Assembly: GCA_021396245.1 (NCBI GenBank)
Contig: WNYE01000045.1
Location: forward strand, 1 to 64,000
DNA: 64,000 nt
Reading direction: 5' to 3'
Source of the DNA: Sporothrix humicola
Taxonomy: Eukaryota; Ascomycota; Sordariomycetes; Ophiostomatales; Ophiostomataceae
Within the stretch, counting starts at the first letter, position 1, and every line of letters begins with the position of its first letter. Both the position numbers and the translations under genes were made by a program. Below are positions 46,499-57,437 of this stretch, piece after piece. The notes under the pieces were generated by a model. The model was not told the origin of the DNA. It did not search any database and was given only the letters and a program-made list of their open reading frames with translations.

Positions 46499-47620
46499 TT
46501 ACATGCCATGAATACCCTCAGTGCCCACGGAGTCCGCCCATAGTTGATCGAAATCCACGCCCTTCTCCTGGAACAGGTCACGAACCTGTTTGGCAACTTC
46601 CGCCTGCCTTTCAGTATTGCCTAGACCACCAGGCCGTGTGGCTTCGAACTGGATGATCTCGATCCACCGGAAAAACAAGTCTTCTTTCCCGAGTGCTGCC
46701 AGTGCGTCACGAAATGCAAACACCTGTCTACGACGGATATCATCGTCAGCCGAGGAAGAGCCAGAGCCGCCGGCACCCCCAAGTGTTTTCAGGTCCACGG
46801 TCAGCCAGCCATAATCGTCGTGGTGCAAAAGCGTCAGTGTTGTGAAAGCTTCGAGCGCAAGCTCTTTCTTGTCCACCAGGTGTGTCGCCAGCACCATCAG
46901 GTTCCAGTCGAGATCCCAATTACCATCCATGGTAAGGTAGCCTGTCTTCTGCTGAGTTAGAAGCGGCGACGTTGCTTGGCTGATATGCGCAACAAGAAGG
47001 CGACGAGCGTCCTCATCATTAACAAGGTCCATCTTCGTAGTGGCCCCAGTACCGCCACCAGCCGACTCGTCTGTGATAGTGCTGTTTTTGGTTGACGAGT
47101 ACCACGTGCGGCTACGGCGGACGTAGACCTCCTTGTCGCGGAAGCCGACCTGCATGCGCCAGCCAACAGGATTACCGTGCGTGGTGCCAAAGCAAAACTC
47201 GACGGGCCACGGCCACACAAAGACACATAAAATTAGGTCCAGCATAAACGTGAAGCCGCGACGGACAATAACAGAAACTAGCTGCGGCCATGACAGATCC
47301 TTGGCCACAAAAGTTGTGGCGTTGGCCGTGCCCAGCGCGGATTGGAGCAGAAGGTAGTAGTAAGGACCAATGTACCACACTCGCAGCGCAAACAGCAACA
47401 CAACGCCAATGTTCATCAGAACAGGGACACTGAATATCTTGCGCTTAAAGGACGCCGGCTTGTTGTCAATGTGTGCAATGTAGACATGGCGGGTCGAGAG
47501 CTGGTCGTAAAATGGCTGCAAGCTGTCAGGAGCTTTCTTGAATGGAACGGGTGGCTCGCTGCTGGACGAATTGCTCGACTTGCGGGCGCTGGCCGTCCTG
47601 CCAGCTCGCTTGGTGGGCAT
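46499..47620 (-). CDS. Conserved-looking fungal membrane protein, unknown function
   Basis: A single exon of 373 residues. I do not recognise a named family. The N-terminus is basic and Ser-rich (MPTKRAGRTASARKSSNSSS), followed by PFYDQLSTRHVYIAHID. There are two clear membrane segments: FSVPVLMNIGVVLLFALRVW near residues 65-85, and FTFMLDLILCVFVWPWPVEF near 122-142. Between and after them is a Trp/Tyr-rich region, then a soluble domain (about 150-373) with WRMQVGFRDKEVYVRRS, GYLTMDGNWDLDWNLMVLA and FFRWIEIIQFEATRPGG. The codon pattern, the long uninterrupted frame and the absence of a better frame on the other strand support it as real. It is divergently arranged with the mitochondrial IF-2 gene (490 bp apart). 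The layout could suit an organelle membrane protein, which is only inference. Confidence 0.85.
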   Translation of the reverse strand: MPTKRAGRTASARKSSNSSSSEPPVPFKKAPDSLQPFYDQLSTRHVYIAHIDNKPASFKRKIFSVPVLMNIGVVLLFALRVWYIGPYYYLLLQSALGTANATTFVAKDLSWPQLVSVIVRRGFTFMLDLILCVFVWPWPVEFCFGTTHGNPVGWRMQVGFRDKEVYVRRSRTWYSSTKNSTITDESAGGGTGATTKMDLVNDEDARRLLVAHISQATSPLLTQQKTGYLTMDGNWDLDWNLMVLATHLVDKKELALEAFTTLTLLHHDDYGWLTVDLKTLGGAGGSGSSSADDDIRRRQVFAFRDALAALGKEDLFFRWIEIIQFEATRPGGLGNTERQAEVAKQVRDLFQEKGVDFDQLWADSVGTEGIHGM

Positions 47621-48109
47621 TGTCGGGGAGGAGGGATATAAAGAGGAAAAGAAAAAACCAATAGCTGTCGGACGTGGATGTCGGTGGTGGAAAGATCCTG
47701 TGTGCGGTTGGCAAAGTTCAAGAACGGCTTCTGAATTGGGGTCGTTGGAAGACGTTTTCAGGTTCTTTCCTAGGCCACCGGGTAATAATCAATTGTATGA
47801 GGTCCAGGTGCTAGTAGCTGCCTGTAATTAGTACTAGTAGCCGTAAGAAATACGTTGGACTGTTACAGTGATGAGCTAACAAGTGGGGCCAGTGAGTGTG
47901 GGATGGAAAAGGATTGGCGCGACGTGGAATCGCGCTTGTCATCTAAAAAAGCTCCCAACAACCAAAATCTACAGTAGCATTTTTTTTTTTTTTTGCTTTT
48001 CTAGAAAGCACGCCACTGTGATCGAAGCTCTACATAACCACAGGGCTTCTTGAGAGTCAATCTGTTGCCATGTTAAGCAGAAAGATATATATTGTAAGAA
48101 TAGAACAAC
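47621..48109. other. Divergent promoter region
   Basis: Spacer shared by the membrane protein gene (minus) and the IF-2 gene (plus). It contains a T-run of about 16 at 47979-47994. Nothing else is recognised. Confidence 0.5.
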
Positions 48110-51100
48110 ATGGCTTACTATCCCCCATGTGTACGCGGCGTCGCTGACATTCTGCAGAGACCCTGGCCGTCGTTTCGGCCAGCAAGTTTGTCGAGTCGAC
48201 CACGGCTATTAGCAGCACCCGCAGGCCCCAACGCATCACATCGAAGATGGTCCGACCGGGCAACAATTATCTCGAGCCCCCAGAACGCCCAACCTTCACG
48301 CGCCGCCGATGCGACACACCAAAGCTCATCGAGCACGTTGTCGTCACGGCCCTGGGGATCGTCCCAAGGCGCCGTACTTGCTCGGCCCGCCCACTCTTCA
48401 TCCCCTTCTCAACCACTCAGCCGCCCATATGAAACCCGCCAACCAAGCGGCAACCAAGGAGGAGCATGGGGCCAGTTGGCACCGCGCCCATCCCCAAGCA
48501 GCCAGTCAACAAGCAGCCAACGGGGTGATTGGGGCCAGTTGGCGCACCGGCCACCTCTCCGGAATCAAGGCAGCGAACAAGCCCCGGGAACCAAAACCCC
48601 AAATCCATATTTCCGGCAGGAGCCACCGAAGCGTTCGGGTCCTGATGCAGGCAACACAATGCCAAAGGCAGAACAATTTTGGACACAACTGGAGTCCCGC
48701 GTTGGCAAAGATGCGCCAGCCCAAGATGGGTGGCAATCTGAAGGCGCGAGGGATAGGATGCAATGGACGCCTAGACCTCCACCTCGTAGAGGTGCCGGGA
48801 CACCCCTTGGTCGAGATGGTCGGCGTGGGCATGGTGACAGGAATAATAGCAGAGAGCAGCCTTCTCAAAACAACGAGGGGCACAATCTGTTTGTTCCTGA
48901 AATCGATGTGGCTGTTCCGACGATCTCTCCTTTTACCAAAGACGAACCTGAGCGACGGGGGAAACAGCGCAAGGAAAATCCAAGAGCAGCAAAGTCAAAG
49001 TCAAAAAAGACGGCCCAAGATAGAGGCTTTGCGGATGAAGATGACGACTTTGACGTACTTGATGAAGACATCATCGAGCAAAACCGGCGTAAAGCTGAGA
49101 AGAAGCGACAACGCGAAGAAGAAGCGGCTGCAGCGGCTGCAGCGATCCCGATCATGTTGCCCCAGTTCATCAGCGTGACGGATTTGGCTTCAGCACTGCG
49201 TGTCAAGCCACACACATTCCTGCAGGGACTGGATGAGCTTGGCTTCGAAGACGTTTCTTTGGAAAGCATCATGACTGGCGAAACAGCCGCGCTGGTTGCG
49301 CAGGAATATGGCTTTAATCCGAAATTGGATACGGGTGACTTTGTTGACCTGAAGCGCAGGCCACCTCCAGAGGACCCCTCAGCGCTGCCAGAAAGGCCAC
49401 CTATTGTAACAATCATGGGCCATGTTGACCACGGCAAAACGACTATGCTGGATTGGCTACGCAAATCATCCGTGGCTGCCCATGAACACGGTGGTATTAC
49501 ACAGCACATTGGCGCCTTCTCTGTGAGATTGAGCACCGGAAAACAAATCACATTTCTGGACACGCCGGGCCATGCAGCTTTCCTGACCATGCGCCAGCGT
49601 GGCGCCAACGTCACTGACATTGTCGTTCTAGTCGTCGCTGCAGACGACAGTGTCAAGCCGCAGACGCTTGAGGCACTCAAACACGCACGTTCCTCCAAGG
49701 TGCCTATCATTGTCGCCATCAACAAAATTGACAAAGAAGAGGCACGTGTGGAGCAGGTTAAGGCTGACCTTTCGCGGCACGGTATCGAAATCGAAGATTT
49801 TGGGGGCGACGTACAGGTGGCGTGTGTAAGCGGGAAAACTGGCCTGGGTATGGACACTCTTGAAGAAAACATTGTCACGCTGGCCGAGATTCTCGACGTA
49901 CGGGCAGACCCCGGCGGAATGGCCGAGGGCTGGGTTCTTGAGTCGAGCGTCAAGAGCATAGGTCGTTCTGCATCTATCCTTGTGAAGAATGGCACTTTAC
50001 GCGTGGGCGACATCATTACTGCGGGGACGACATGGGCCAAGATTCGCATAATGCGGAACGAAGCTGGTGTTGAGGTTGGGGAGGCAGCCCCAGGGATGGC
50101 GGTCGAAATTCTAGGATGGAGGGACCTCCCAGATGCTGGCGATGAGGTCATCCAGGCCCCAACTGAACAACAAGCCAAAGGCGCCATATTCTACCGCCTT
50201 GATACCAAAAAGTACGAAAAGGCCGCTGCTGAGGTGGAGGCTCAGGAGCAAAGAGAGAAGGAAAAAGCAGCATTGGCCGAGGCTGAAAAGGCTGCGCAGT
50301 TGGCACGAGAAGCTGCGGCTCAAACGGGCGAAGAAGCCAAAGGGTTTGACGAAAATGCTGCGGAGAAAAGCGGCATCAAAATGGTCGGCATTGTTGTCAA
50401 AGGCGATGTCATGGGCTCTGTGGAGGCGGTGTGTGCCTCTATTCTGGAAATTGGCAACAATGAGGTGCGGCCAGATGTGCGACGCTTCAGTCCTGGCCAG
50501 GTCACAGAATCCGATGTCGACTACGCTGCTACGACCAACAGTATAATCGTCAACTTCAACGTTCCCCTCAACGGCCATATCAAAAGAATGGCCGAGAATG
50601 CAGGCGTTGTCATCCTAGACCATAGTGTCATTTACCACGTGGTAGACGAGGTCAAGGGCAAACTTTCGGAGCATTTGGCTCCCAATATCTCAATCAGAGT
50701 ATTGGGCGAGGCAGAAGTGCGGCAAGTCTTCCCAATCAACATAAAGGGCCGCATTTACAAGAACGTTGCAGGCTGCCATGTCACCAACGGGCAGGTGACT
50801 CGTTCAGGGCAGTACAAGCTGATCCGGAAAGATAAGGTGGTGTTCCAAGGTACGTTTGCGCCTTTGTCTTTGCGCTTTCTGGTTTCACGCTTTTACGCTA
50901 TTTGGCTTCTTCTTTTCCCAGTCGATGGTCTATGATGGCCCTCATTACAGTTACTAACATTCTCATCGCGCAGGTACCCTTCAGTCGCTCAAGCAGGGCA
51001 AGAGAGCTGCCAGCGAAATACGTAAGGGTACAGATTGTGGTATGGAGCTTAAAGACTGGGACGACGTCCAGGTTGGCGATAAGATCCAGGCTTACGAAGA

Positions 51101-51125
51101 GGTTAGCGAGAAGAGGTATCTGTAG
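48110..51125 (+). CDS. IFM1: Mitochondrial translation initiation factor IF-2
   Basis: Two exons (48110..50849, 50974..51125) give 963 residues. This GTPase brings initiator tRNA to the mitochondrial small ribosomal subunit. Residues 1-80 are rich in Arg, Ser, Pro and Ala with few acids, fitting a mitochondrial import signal; residues 80-320 are low-complexity and include two copies of a G-[AD]-WGQLA-[PH]-RP unit. A charged Lys/Arg/Glu stretch precedes an IF2 N-terminal-like fold (ISVTDLASALRVKPHTFLQG). G-domain motifs: GHVDHGKT at 437-444, DTPGHAAFLTMRQRG from 484, NKID at 538-541 and a SGKTG-type G5. Domains II, III and IV follow, separated by a long Glu/Ala/Lys coiled stretch. The final exon encodes GTLQSLKQGKRAASEIRKG and the C-terminus. 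Reading on without splicing would end at 50935 with an unrelated tail. Confidence 0.95.
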
Positions 51126-51391
51126 ATGCATACCCTTTGATGTTTCATGTTTCACTTATTTTGTAACAATAGTATATAATGTCACTTGCATATACAGGAC
51201 TGGCACATTAGGAGCACATTGGGGCATATAAACACACAAACCGCCCAGGGAACTATGGCTTTCCTCTGTTGCGGAATTGCAATGTGTGGTCTTGATTTCA
51301 TTTTCGTCTGGGAGGGGCTCCGATAACCTAACTGGGATAATAAACACCGCTCGCATATACCCTCTTACGCCCCTAGTAGGCTAGAAACAAA
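51126..51391. other. Convergent spacer
   Basis: Short tail-to-tail spacer between the IF-2 and TSR3 genes; only 3' UTR is expected. Confidence 0.5.
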
Positions 51392-52594
51392 TCAACCTTT
51401 CCTGCTTGCAGGCACGAAATTGGAAGTGAATGTTCGTGTCGAAATGGCGGCTTTGGCCTTCTCTCTCTTCAACTTTGCAAGGCCTGTGTGGTCTGTCACA
51501 GGCGTCGCCATAATGATCTGGTCCAGCTCCAAGTCGTCGTCTGCACTTCCACGCTCACTTCCTGAGCCTTCCTCCTCCCCAGACGAGTCGTATTGCTGGT
51601 CGTTGTCCGAATCCGGCTCTGCGTCCGAGTCGGGCCGGAGCTGCCCCGGTCGCAGGGGAGCTTCCGGTGGCTTCTTCAGCTCCTTTACTGTCTTTTCGGC
51701 AGGGTTCGCGAATGGTTTGGATGCCAGCACTTTCCGTCGGATTTCTTCCATCTCTGCGTCATCGTCGCTGTCTTCAGAGATGTCAAATGGGTCCTTGTCT
51801 CTCACTTCCCCGCCAGCTTCATCTCCATCTTTATCACCGTCGTCCTCGTTTCCACTGCCACCGCTTTCGTCGCTGTCTCCACTACTACCAGCCCCGCCCA
51901 TGTTCCTCAAGTTAGCATTGCCCCCCTTCCACATGTCGGACTCTTGTCGGCTTTCTTTGTATTCGCGCTCAAGCTGTTCAATCCAGTCCTCTTCGGCCTG
52001 CTTGACTGCCATGGCATCTGCACAGGCTGCGTACTTGTCCAGGAGGGTTCTGTTGATGTTGAGAAACTCCTCGCCGTAAGAAAATGGCGCCAGGATGCCT
52101 TCGGCCCAGTCTGGCTGCCCACAGATGTAAAACGCAGCTGCAAGTGCCTCGACGCAGTTCAGCCGCCACGGTTTCCCGTAATTCACAGAATTCGCAGCCA
52201 CAAGGTACGGCAGCAACCGCTCACACTTCCCGCCGACCTTGTTCCACTGCACCTCTTTTGTGCGTGCCCACGAACACTCAACAACAGCCGCGCCGTACTG
52301 GGCCAGAAGCTCGCTGTCTGCCGGGCTGACGACGCTTCGGCCGTTGGGAGTAATCACGACACCTGCATAGCGCTGGCCCAGGTGCAACTCGCGCATGAGA
52401 CCCAGCTTCATGAGCTTCTTGCCAGAGCAGCGCTTGGGGTCGCAGTGGCCGAGGTCCCAGCACGCAGCCTTGATCGCAGACTTCCGAGGCGCGCCATTGC
52501 CATCGTCGCCGTTGTCGTTGTTTTGAGGTCGGGGTCGTGGCGGTCCGTGTGGCTTTTTGCCCTTTCCGTGAAAGTCCTTCTTGTGCCTAACCAT
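51392..52594 (-). CDS. TSR3: 18S rRNA aminocarboxypropyltransferase Tsr3
   Basis: A single exon of 400 residues. Tsr3 transfers the aminocarboxypropyl group of S-adenosylmethionine to a pseudouridine of 18S rRNA late in 40S maturation. The N-terminus is Lys/Pro-rich (MVRHKKDFHGKGKKPHG). The RLI-like and catalytic region spans about 38-230, with WDLGHCDPKRCSGKKLMKLG, VVSPADSELLAQYG, VVECSWARTKEVQW, RLLPYLVAANSVNYG and LNCVEALAAAFYICG; these are the strongest family blocks and form the SAM pocket. After about residue 235 is a long acidic tail with Asp/Ser/Gly/Glu runs, common in fungal Tsr3. The total length is larger than that of yeast (313) because of this tail. It is divergently paired with the GGA gene. 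Confidence 0.95.
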   Translation of the reverse strand: MVRHKKDFHGKGKKPHGPPRPRPQNNDNGDDGNGAPRKSAIKAACWDLGHCDPKRCSGKKLMKLGLMRELHLGQRYAGVVITPNGRSVVSPADSELLAQYGAAVVECSWARTKEVQWNKVGGKCERLLPYLVAANSVNYGKPWRLNCVEALAAAFYICGQPDWAEGILAPFSYGEEFLNINRTLLDKYAACADAMAVKQAEEDWIEQLEREYKESRQESDMWKGGNANLRNMGGAGSSGDSDESGGSGNEDDGDKDGDEAGGEVRDKDPFDISEDSDDDAEMEEIRRKVLASKPFANPAEKTVKELKKPPEAPLRPGQLRPDSDAEPDSDNDQQYDSSGEEEGSGSERGSADDDLELDQIIMATPVTDHTGLAKLKREKAKAAISTRTFTSNFVPASRKG

Positions 52595-53256
52595 TGTTTC
52601 TGGAGCCGATCTGTGTAGTTGGATATGCCACGTGGTCTTATGCTGTGAAAGGTTGGGTGCGATTCGTTTTGTAAACGAGTGATGTCGAACTTGAAGTCAC
52701 TAATAACAAAATTTCTAAGATTTATCGCTTTGGTGGTGGGGTGCTGTTATCGGACTTTAGAAGAAACGCTTTCCCTGTCTCGATGATGGCAATACAGTGC
52801 CAGGGTACCGTGTGTAGCGGCTTTGATACGGACCGTTCGGCCAGCTAAGCTCCCCTCACTACTCTGCCTGTCTGCTTGTAGTATTACGAGGCACTTGTGT
52901 CCAGGGATCGTGCGGCTGGGAGCCACTGGCGAGCTCCCCTCTATTAGTATTCTTCGGGCGCAGGAAACCACCGACACATGGCACCGCATTGACAACAATT
53001 GCAGCCTCAACAATTGAAGCCCTCGCCGACGAGCACTGCTATCCACGGCCAGTATCGATAGAGGCACTGATAACATCATAGTCGACAGCAGGACCAGGCC
53101 ACACCGCCCTCGCATCCAAGGGGCACAGTGACCTAGGCAGACGGCAAGAAGGGGAACAGCTTTCAAGTCTGACAGATCCGAGAACCACGCACGCCACGCG
53201 GACCCAAGAACACAACGACGCCGAAGATTCGACGACAGGCAGTTCTTTTTCACACA
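52595..53256. other. Divergent promoter region of TSR3 and GGA
   Basis: About 660 bp shared by two divergent genes. No repeat, RNA or coding region is recognised. Confidence 0.5.
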
Positions 53257-55413
53257 ATGGAGGCTTCATCCGCTCGCTACGCCGCGCGCGACCGTTGGAG
53301 CGAGCCTGGGTACCAGGCGCCCTCGCAGCTGCAACGCTTCATACAAAGCGCTTGCAGCCCGGAGAACTATGAGCCCAACCTCGCTCTCAACCTGGAGATT
53401 GCCGATTTGATCAACTCCAAGAAGGGAGCGGCACCGCGTGAGGCCGCTACAACCATCGTCGGCTACATCAACCACCGCAATCCCAATGTGGCCTTGTTGG
53501 CGCTGAATCTGCTGGATATCTGCGTCAAAAACTGCGGCTATCCGTTCCACCTGCAGATCAGCACCAAGGAGTTTCTCAACGAGCTTGTCCGACGATTTCC
53601 CGAGCGCCCCCCTCCCCGACCGACCCGCGTGCAGCTTAAGATTCTCGGGGCCATTGAGGAATGGCGCGGCACAATATGCGAAACCAGCCGCTACAAGGAG
53701 GACTTGGGTTTTATTAGGGATATGCATAGGCTGCTTAGCTACAAAGGCTACACATTCCCGGAAGTTCGCCGTGAAGATGCGGCCGTGCTCAACCCCAGCG
53801 ATGTATGTCAGCGACCGGCCGGTTGTCTTCCGCAATAGCTGCTAAACATTTACTAATCTAACGCAACAGAACCTGAAATCTGCTGAAGAGATGGAGGAAG
53901 AGGAACGCGAGGCACAGTCGGCCAAACTGCAAGAGCTCATCCGCAGAGGAACTCCCGAGGACTTGCAAGAGGCGAACCGCCTGATGAAAGTCATGGCTGG
54001 CTATGACACCCGGTCCAAGGTCGACTACCGCGCCAAAGCTGCCGAAGAGGTGGCCAAGATCCAGCAAAAGGCACGTCTTCTGGAGGAGCGGCTTGCATCG
54101 TTCCAACCAGGCGAGGACTCCATGAAGGACGGCGACGTTTTTGACGAGCTAGCGTCAGCCTTGTCCAGCGCACAGCCAAAGATCCAGAAGATGTGCGAGG
54201 AAGAGTCGGACGACCACGAGGCCGTTGCTCGGTTGCTGGAAATAAACGATAGTATACACCGCACGGTTGAGCGATACAAGCTTCTGAAAAAGGGTGACAT
54301 TGAGGGAGCACACAAGATCGCTCAGGGTGCGCCCATCCCTAGTGCGTCTGGCCATAAAGCCACGTCGGCCGCTCAAGAACTGTCATTGATTGACTTTGAT
54401 GGCGACACACCTTCTGGAAGCCAGCCCTCCAACGGTGCTTCTGGAGGCGCACCCACGCCTGACGCGCCAAAGTCAACTGGTATCGAGAATGATCTACTAG
54501 GATTGTCTTTTAACGAGCCGGCAACTGGTTATGGCCAACCAGCACCTGGCGGCATTGCCTTGGGCTTCGGCGCAAACAATAATGTGCCGGGCCCTGCACT
54601 TCTCTCTTCGGTTTCACAGCACAACAGTGCCCGCGGCGTTTTGGGTACACCATCGCCTTCTGCATCGCCGCTACCTTCTGCGTCTGCAGGAGCTGCTTCT
54701 ACCTCGACGGTCGCGCCATCAGATGCCTTCTCGTCGCTATTCACCTCCGTGGCACCCGCAACATCGTCCAACTCCGGCACACCACGGCCAAGCTACCAGT
54801 CTTCTGCGTTTGCGCCCCCAAAATCAGCGTCGGCCGACCCATTTGCTGCGCTGGCTTCGCCCCAGCCGCGTTCATCTGCATTGGCTAGCCCTGCGCCGGC
54901 TCCTGCCCCTGCTACTGCGGCTGACGATGATGAGTGGTCTTTCTCGTCTGCACTTCCTGCCGAGACAGTCCCATCGAAGCCCACGGAGCACCGGGCGGTC
55001 ATTGGGAATGAGCCCGTCAAGATCGACCTTTACGCAACACGGTCCCCGGTCGCCCCGGCCGCCATCCAATTTGCATTCGCGTTTACAAACACAACACCGC
55101 AAACAATTTCTGATCTACACTTCCAGACCGCCGTGACCAAAGTAAGGCTTGATTTTGATCTCTTGTGACTCTTTGATGTTTGCGCAATAATCTGACATAT
55201 TATTAGGGCTTTGAGCTGAAATTGCAGCCCCAGTCTGGGCGCACGCTGGAACCGCAGCAAACACGCGGCATTATACAGACGATGGAGGTGTGGCATGCAA
55301 ATGATAAGAAACGCAAGGTCGATGCAATCAAGCTGAGATGGCGGCTATCATACCGGTTGGGGGAGGAAATGAAGACAGACATGGGCGAGGTGCAGGAGTT
55401 TGAGCTGGCATAG
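53257..55413 (+). CDS. GGA-type clathrin adaptor (VHS-GAT-GAE)
   Basis: Three exons (53257..53802, 53870..55141, 55207..55413) give 674 residues. GGA proteins are Arf-dependent adaptors that sort cargo between the trans-Golgi and endosomes/vacuole. The VHS domain is at about 20-165 (LQRFIQSACSPENYEPNLALN, ALLALNLLDICVKNCGYPFH). A GAT domain is at about 185-330 (LQELIRRGTPEDLQEANRLM, then HEAVARLLEINDSIHRTVERY). The hinge, about 340-555, is Ser/Pro/Ala-rich and contains a clathrin-box-like LIDFD at 355-359 and DLLGLSF. The GAE (gamma-adaptin ear) domain is at about 560-674, starting KIDLYATRSPVAPAAIQFAF and crossing the last intron into GFELKLQPQSG. Domain order and length match fungal Gga1/Gga2. 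The start is the first ATG, giving MEASSARYAARDRW. Confidence 0.96.
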
Positions 55414-56030
55414 GAGGAATGAGGAAGCCAGAGGGGAGAGGGGGGTAGAGAGAGGAGAGCACGCAGCTGCACCACGTTACCAGATCTCCTTCAGTTCGCA
55501 ATGAGGGTCGAGGGTTTGACACGGCTTCTTGGAGTGTCGATTCGTTGTTAGTTGGGAGAAAGGGAGACGTAGACGCGGTAGACATGCTTTTTCTTTCCGA
55601 CTTAGCTTTTTATTTTCTATCTTCTTTGGTTCATATGCTGCATTACAATTTTGACTTTTCTCTACCTTGACTTTCTACTCTCCAGGTTCCAGTCTCTTAT
55701 GGGTATTTTGTATATATATTTTTTTCTTACATTTTTATTTATCAAGGAGACATCTGTTGAGAACCCGGACTTTTATAGTTATCTTATTCTGTTTAATGAG
55801 TTGGGCTCACGTTACATAGTAAATTTTTATTAAAGAAATTATATATATAAAGATTTAAGAAAAATTCGGAAAAAAAAAGCACAGGGATAAAAAGATTAGC
55901 CAACAAAATTAGAAGAAAAAAAGAGTAGAAGAAAAAACATTAGAAAAAGGTAAAAAAAAAAGGAGGGATTAGGAAAAAGGGGAAGGAGGAACGGAGGGGG
56001 GGACATGACGCTGCGTGCCAACGGATGGAC
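55414..56030. other. GGA 3' flank, A/T-rich
   Basis: Downstream region of the GGA gene. From about 55790 to 55980 it is A-rich and purine-rich on the + strand. No gene is seen before the tRNA on the minus strand. Confidence 0.5.
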
Positions 56031-56035
56031 AAAAA
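56031..56035 (-). terminator. RNA polymerase III T-run terminator for tRNA-Asn
   Basis: Five A bases on the + strand read TTTTT on the minus strand, 17 bases beyond the tRNA 3' end. This is the expected polymerase III stop signal. Confidence 0.6.
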
Positions 56036-56052
56036 GTCAAGGAAATCATTTC

Positions 56053-56145
56053 CTCCCTCGGGTGGGCTTGAACCACCAACCTTTAGATCGCCAATGATCG
56101 GTGTGCTTAACAGTCTAACGCGCTAGCCAATTGCGCCACGAGGGA
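56053..56145 (-). tRNA. tRNA-Asn (GTT) with a ~19-nt intron
   Basis: Read on the minus strand, the acceptor ends TCCCTCG and CGAGGGA pair over 7 bases. The D arm carries GCGC/GCGC and the T arm is GGTGG-TTCAAGC-CCACC. The anticodon stem TTAGA/TCTAA closes a loop containing CTGTTAA, so the anticodon is GTT (asparagine). A ~19-nt insertion (start AGCACACCG, end ATTGGCG) sits one base 3' of the anticodon, the standard nuclear tRNA intron site. The mature length would be about 74 nt before CCA addition. The A-box (TGGCGCAATTGG) and B-box (GGTTCAAGCCC) are intact, and a T-run follows at 56035-56031. Confidence 0.9.
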
Positions 56146-56366
56146 TTGCTTCCAGTGGATGGGAACTCGCAGCCCCCGCGTGCAACCATATGCAACACTC
56201 CTTGAGCGGTTCCACTTAATTTTCTGTAGCTTTAGCAAAACTACTAATACCAAACGAAGAGACTTCGCATGCTTTTCCTCTCACTCGCCTATGTCGTCCC
56301 AGTTTACAAACCACAAACTTACCTTTCGGTATATAGTACTACAGCATACAACACAAGCTTGACAAA

Positions 56367-57437
56367 ATGGGGTCTCGTAGCCCCGAGCGCAATATGACAC
56401 GGCGGCGGAATGGCGATGATTCTCGCGACGGAGACAGGCGACAAGATCGCGACGACAAGGGCCGGCGGAGGCACAGAGAGCCCCGTCGAGACAACGACAG
56501 ACAGGGCGGCAGCCGGGAAGATGTGGGAAGCAGGGAGAGTGACGAAAGTGGCAGGCGCGGCAGACACGGCACACACGTTAGGGACGAAAGGCGCACGAGA
56601 GAACGAGACAGTCAAAAGACGAGGTCACGGTCACAGTCACCAAACGAGCGGAAGCGGCGGCGACGAGACGAACCACAGGGACATGACCATAGAATGCGAG
56701 ATTCAAGAGGTGGTCGAGAACATCGCGGACATCGAGGGCGAGGGGATCATTCTCGCGACCGGCAAGGTGGTCGAAGTGACCGAGACGGAGACGATGAACA
56801 GCGACGCCACCGGGGACGACACGCAGACAACGAAGATGGGGCCGACGGAGACCGGAAAGCTATCCAATCAGCAAGGCGGAGTGGACCATTGCCCGACCAG
56901 GCTGCATCGTTTGCCATGGCGGAAGGCGGCGAGCCGCCCAAGCCACCCAAGGAGCAGCCCAACTGGGGCACGACGGGTGCATTGGCAGCCGCATCGAACG
57001 CAGTTGCGCAGGCCGACGGATCTGCCATCACACTCAAATACCACGAACCTCCCGAGGCGCGCAAGCCGTCGCCGCGCGACCAATGGAAACTGTTTGTCTT
57101 CAAGGACGGCGCCATCGTGGACGCAGTAGAGCTGGGCACACGCAGCTGTTGGCTGGCCGGGCGCGATGAGGCGGTCGTGGACCTGCTGGCAGCACATCCG
57201 AGCATCAGCAAGCAACACGCGGTTCTGCAGTTTCGCTTTGTTGAAAAGCGGAACGAGTTTGGCGACCGCATCGGGCGTGTGAAGCCTTACCTGCTGGACT
57301 TGGCAAGTGCAAACGGCACAAAACTGAACCACGAAGAGGTGGCTGCGCAGCGGTATGTCGAGCTGCAGGACAAGGACCTGGTGCAATTCGGGCACAGTGC
57401 TCGTGAGTATGTGGTGATGCTTGCACCCAAGGCATGA
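56367..57437 (+). CDS. SNIP1/Pml1-like FHA-domain protein
   Basis: A single exon of 356 residues. The first ~190 residues are an Arg/Asp/Gly/Ser-rich disordered region with many RD, RS and RG pairs, like splicing-associated proteins. A linker follows (EPPKPPKEQPNWGTTGALAA). The FHA domain is at about 235-350: WKLFVFKDGAIVDAVELG, WLAGRDEAVVDLLAAHPSIS, KQHAVLQFRFVEK, YLLDLASANGTKLNHEEV, and YVELQDKDLVQFGHSAREYV. The GR, S-x-x-H and NG positions that bind phosphothreonine are present. Human SNIP1 and yeast Pml1 share this layout; Pml1 is part of the RES complex for pre-mRNA retention and splicing. The match to the family is strong; membership of a RES complex here is inference. The start MGSRSPERNMTRRR is the first in-frame ATG. 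Confidence 0.92.
   Translation: MGSRSPERNMTRRRNGDDSRDGDRRQDRDDKGRRRHREPRRDNDRQGGSREDVGSRESDESGRRGRHGTHVRDERRTRERDSQKTRSRSQSPNERKRRRRDEPQGHDHRMRDSRGGREHRGHRGRGDHSRDRQGGRSDRDGDDEQRRHRGRHADNEDGADGDRKAIQSARRSGPLPDQAASFAMAEGGEPPKPPKEQPNWGTTGALAAASNAVAQADGSAITLKYHEPPEARKPSPRDQWKLFVFKDGAIVDAVELGTRSCWLAGRDEAVVDLLAAHPSISKQHAVLQFRFVEKRNEFGDRIGRVKPYLLDLASANGTKLNHEEVAAQRYVELQDKDLVQFGHSAREYVVMLAPKA

Noticed and set aside
48865..50187. 440-codon open frame on the minus strand
   Set aside because: Antisense to the IF-2 G domain, Ser/Arg-rich shadow with no recognisable features.
51593..52618. 341-codon open frame on the + strand
   Set aside because: Antisense to TSR3, whose conserved motifs explain the region.
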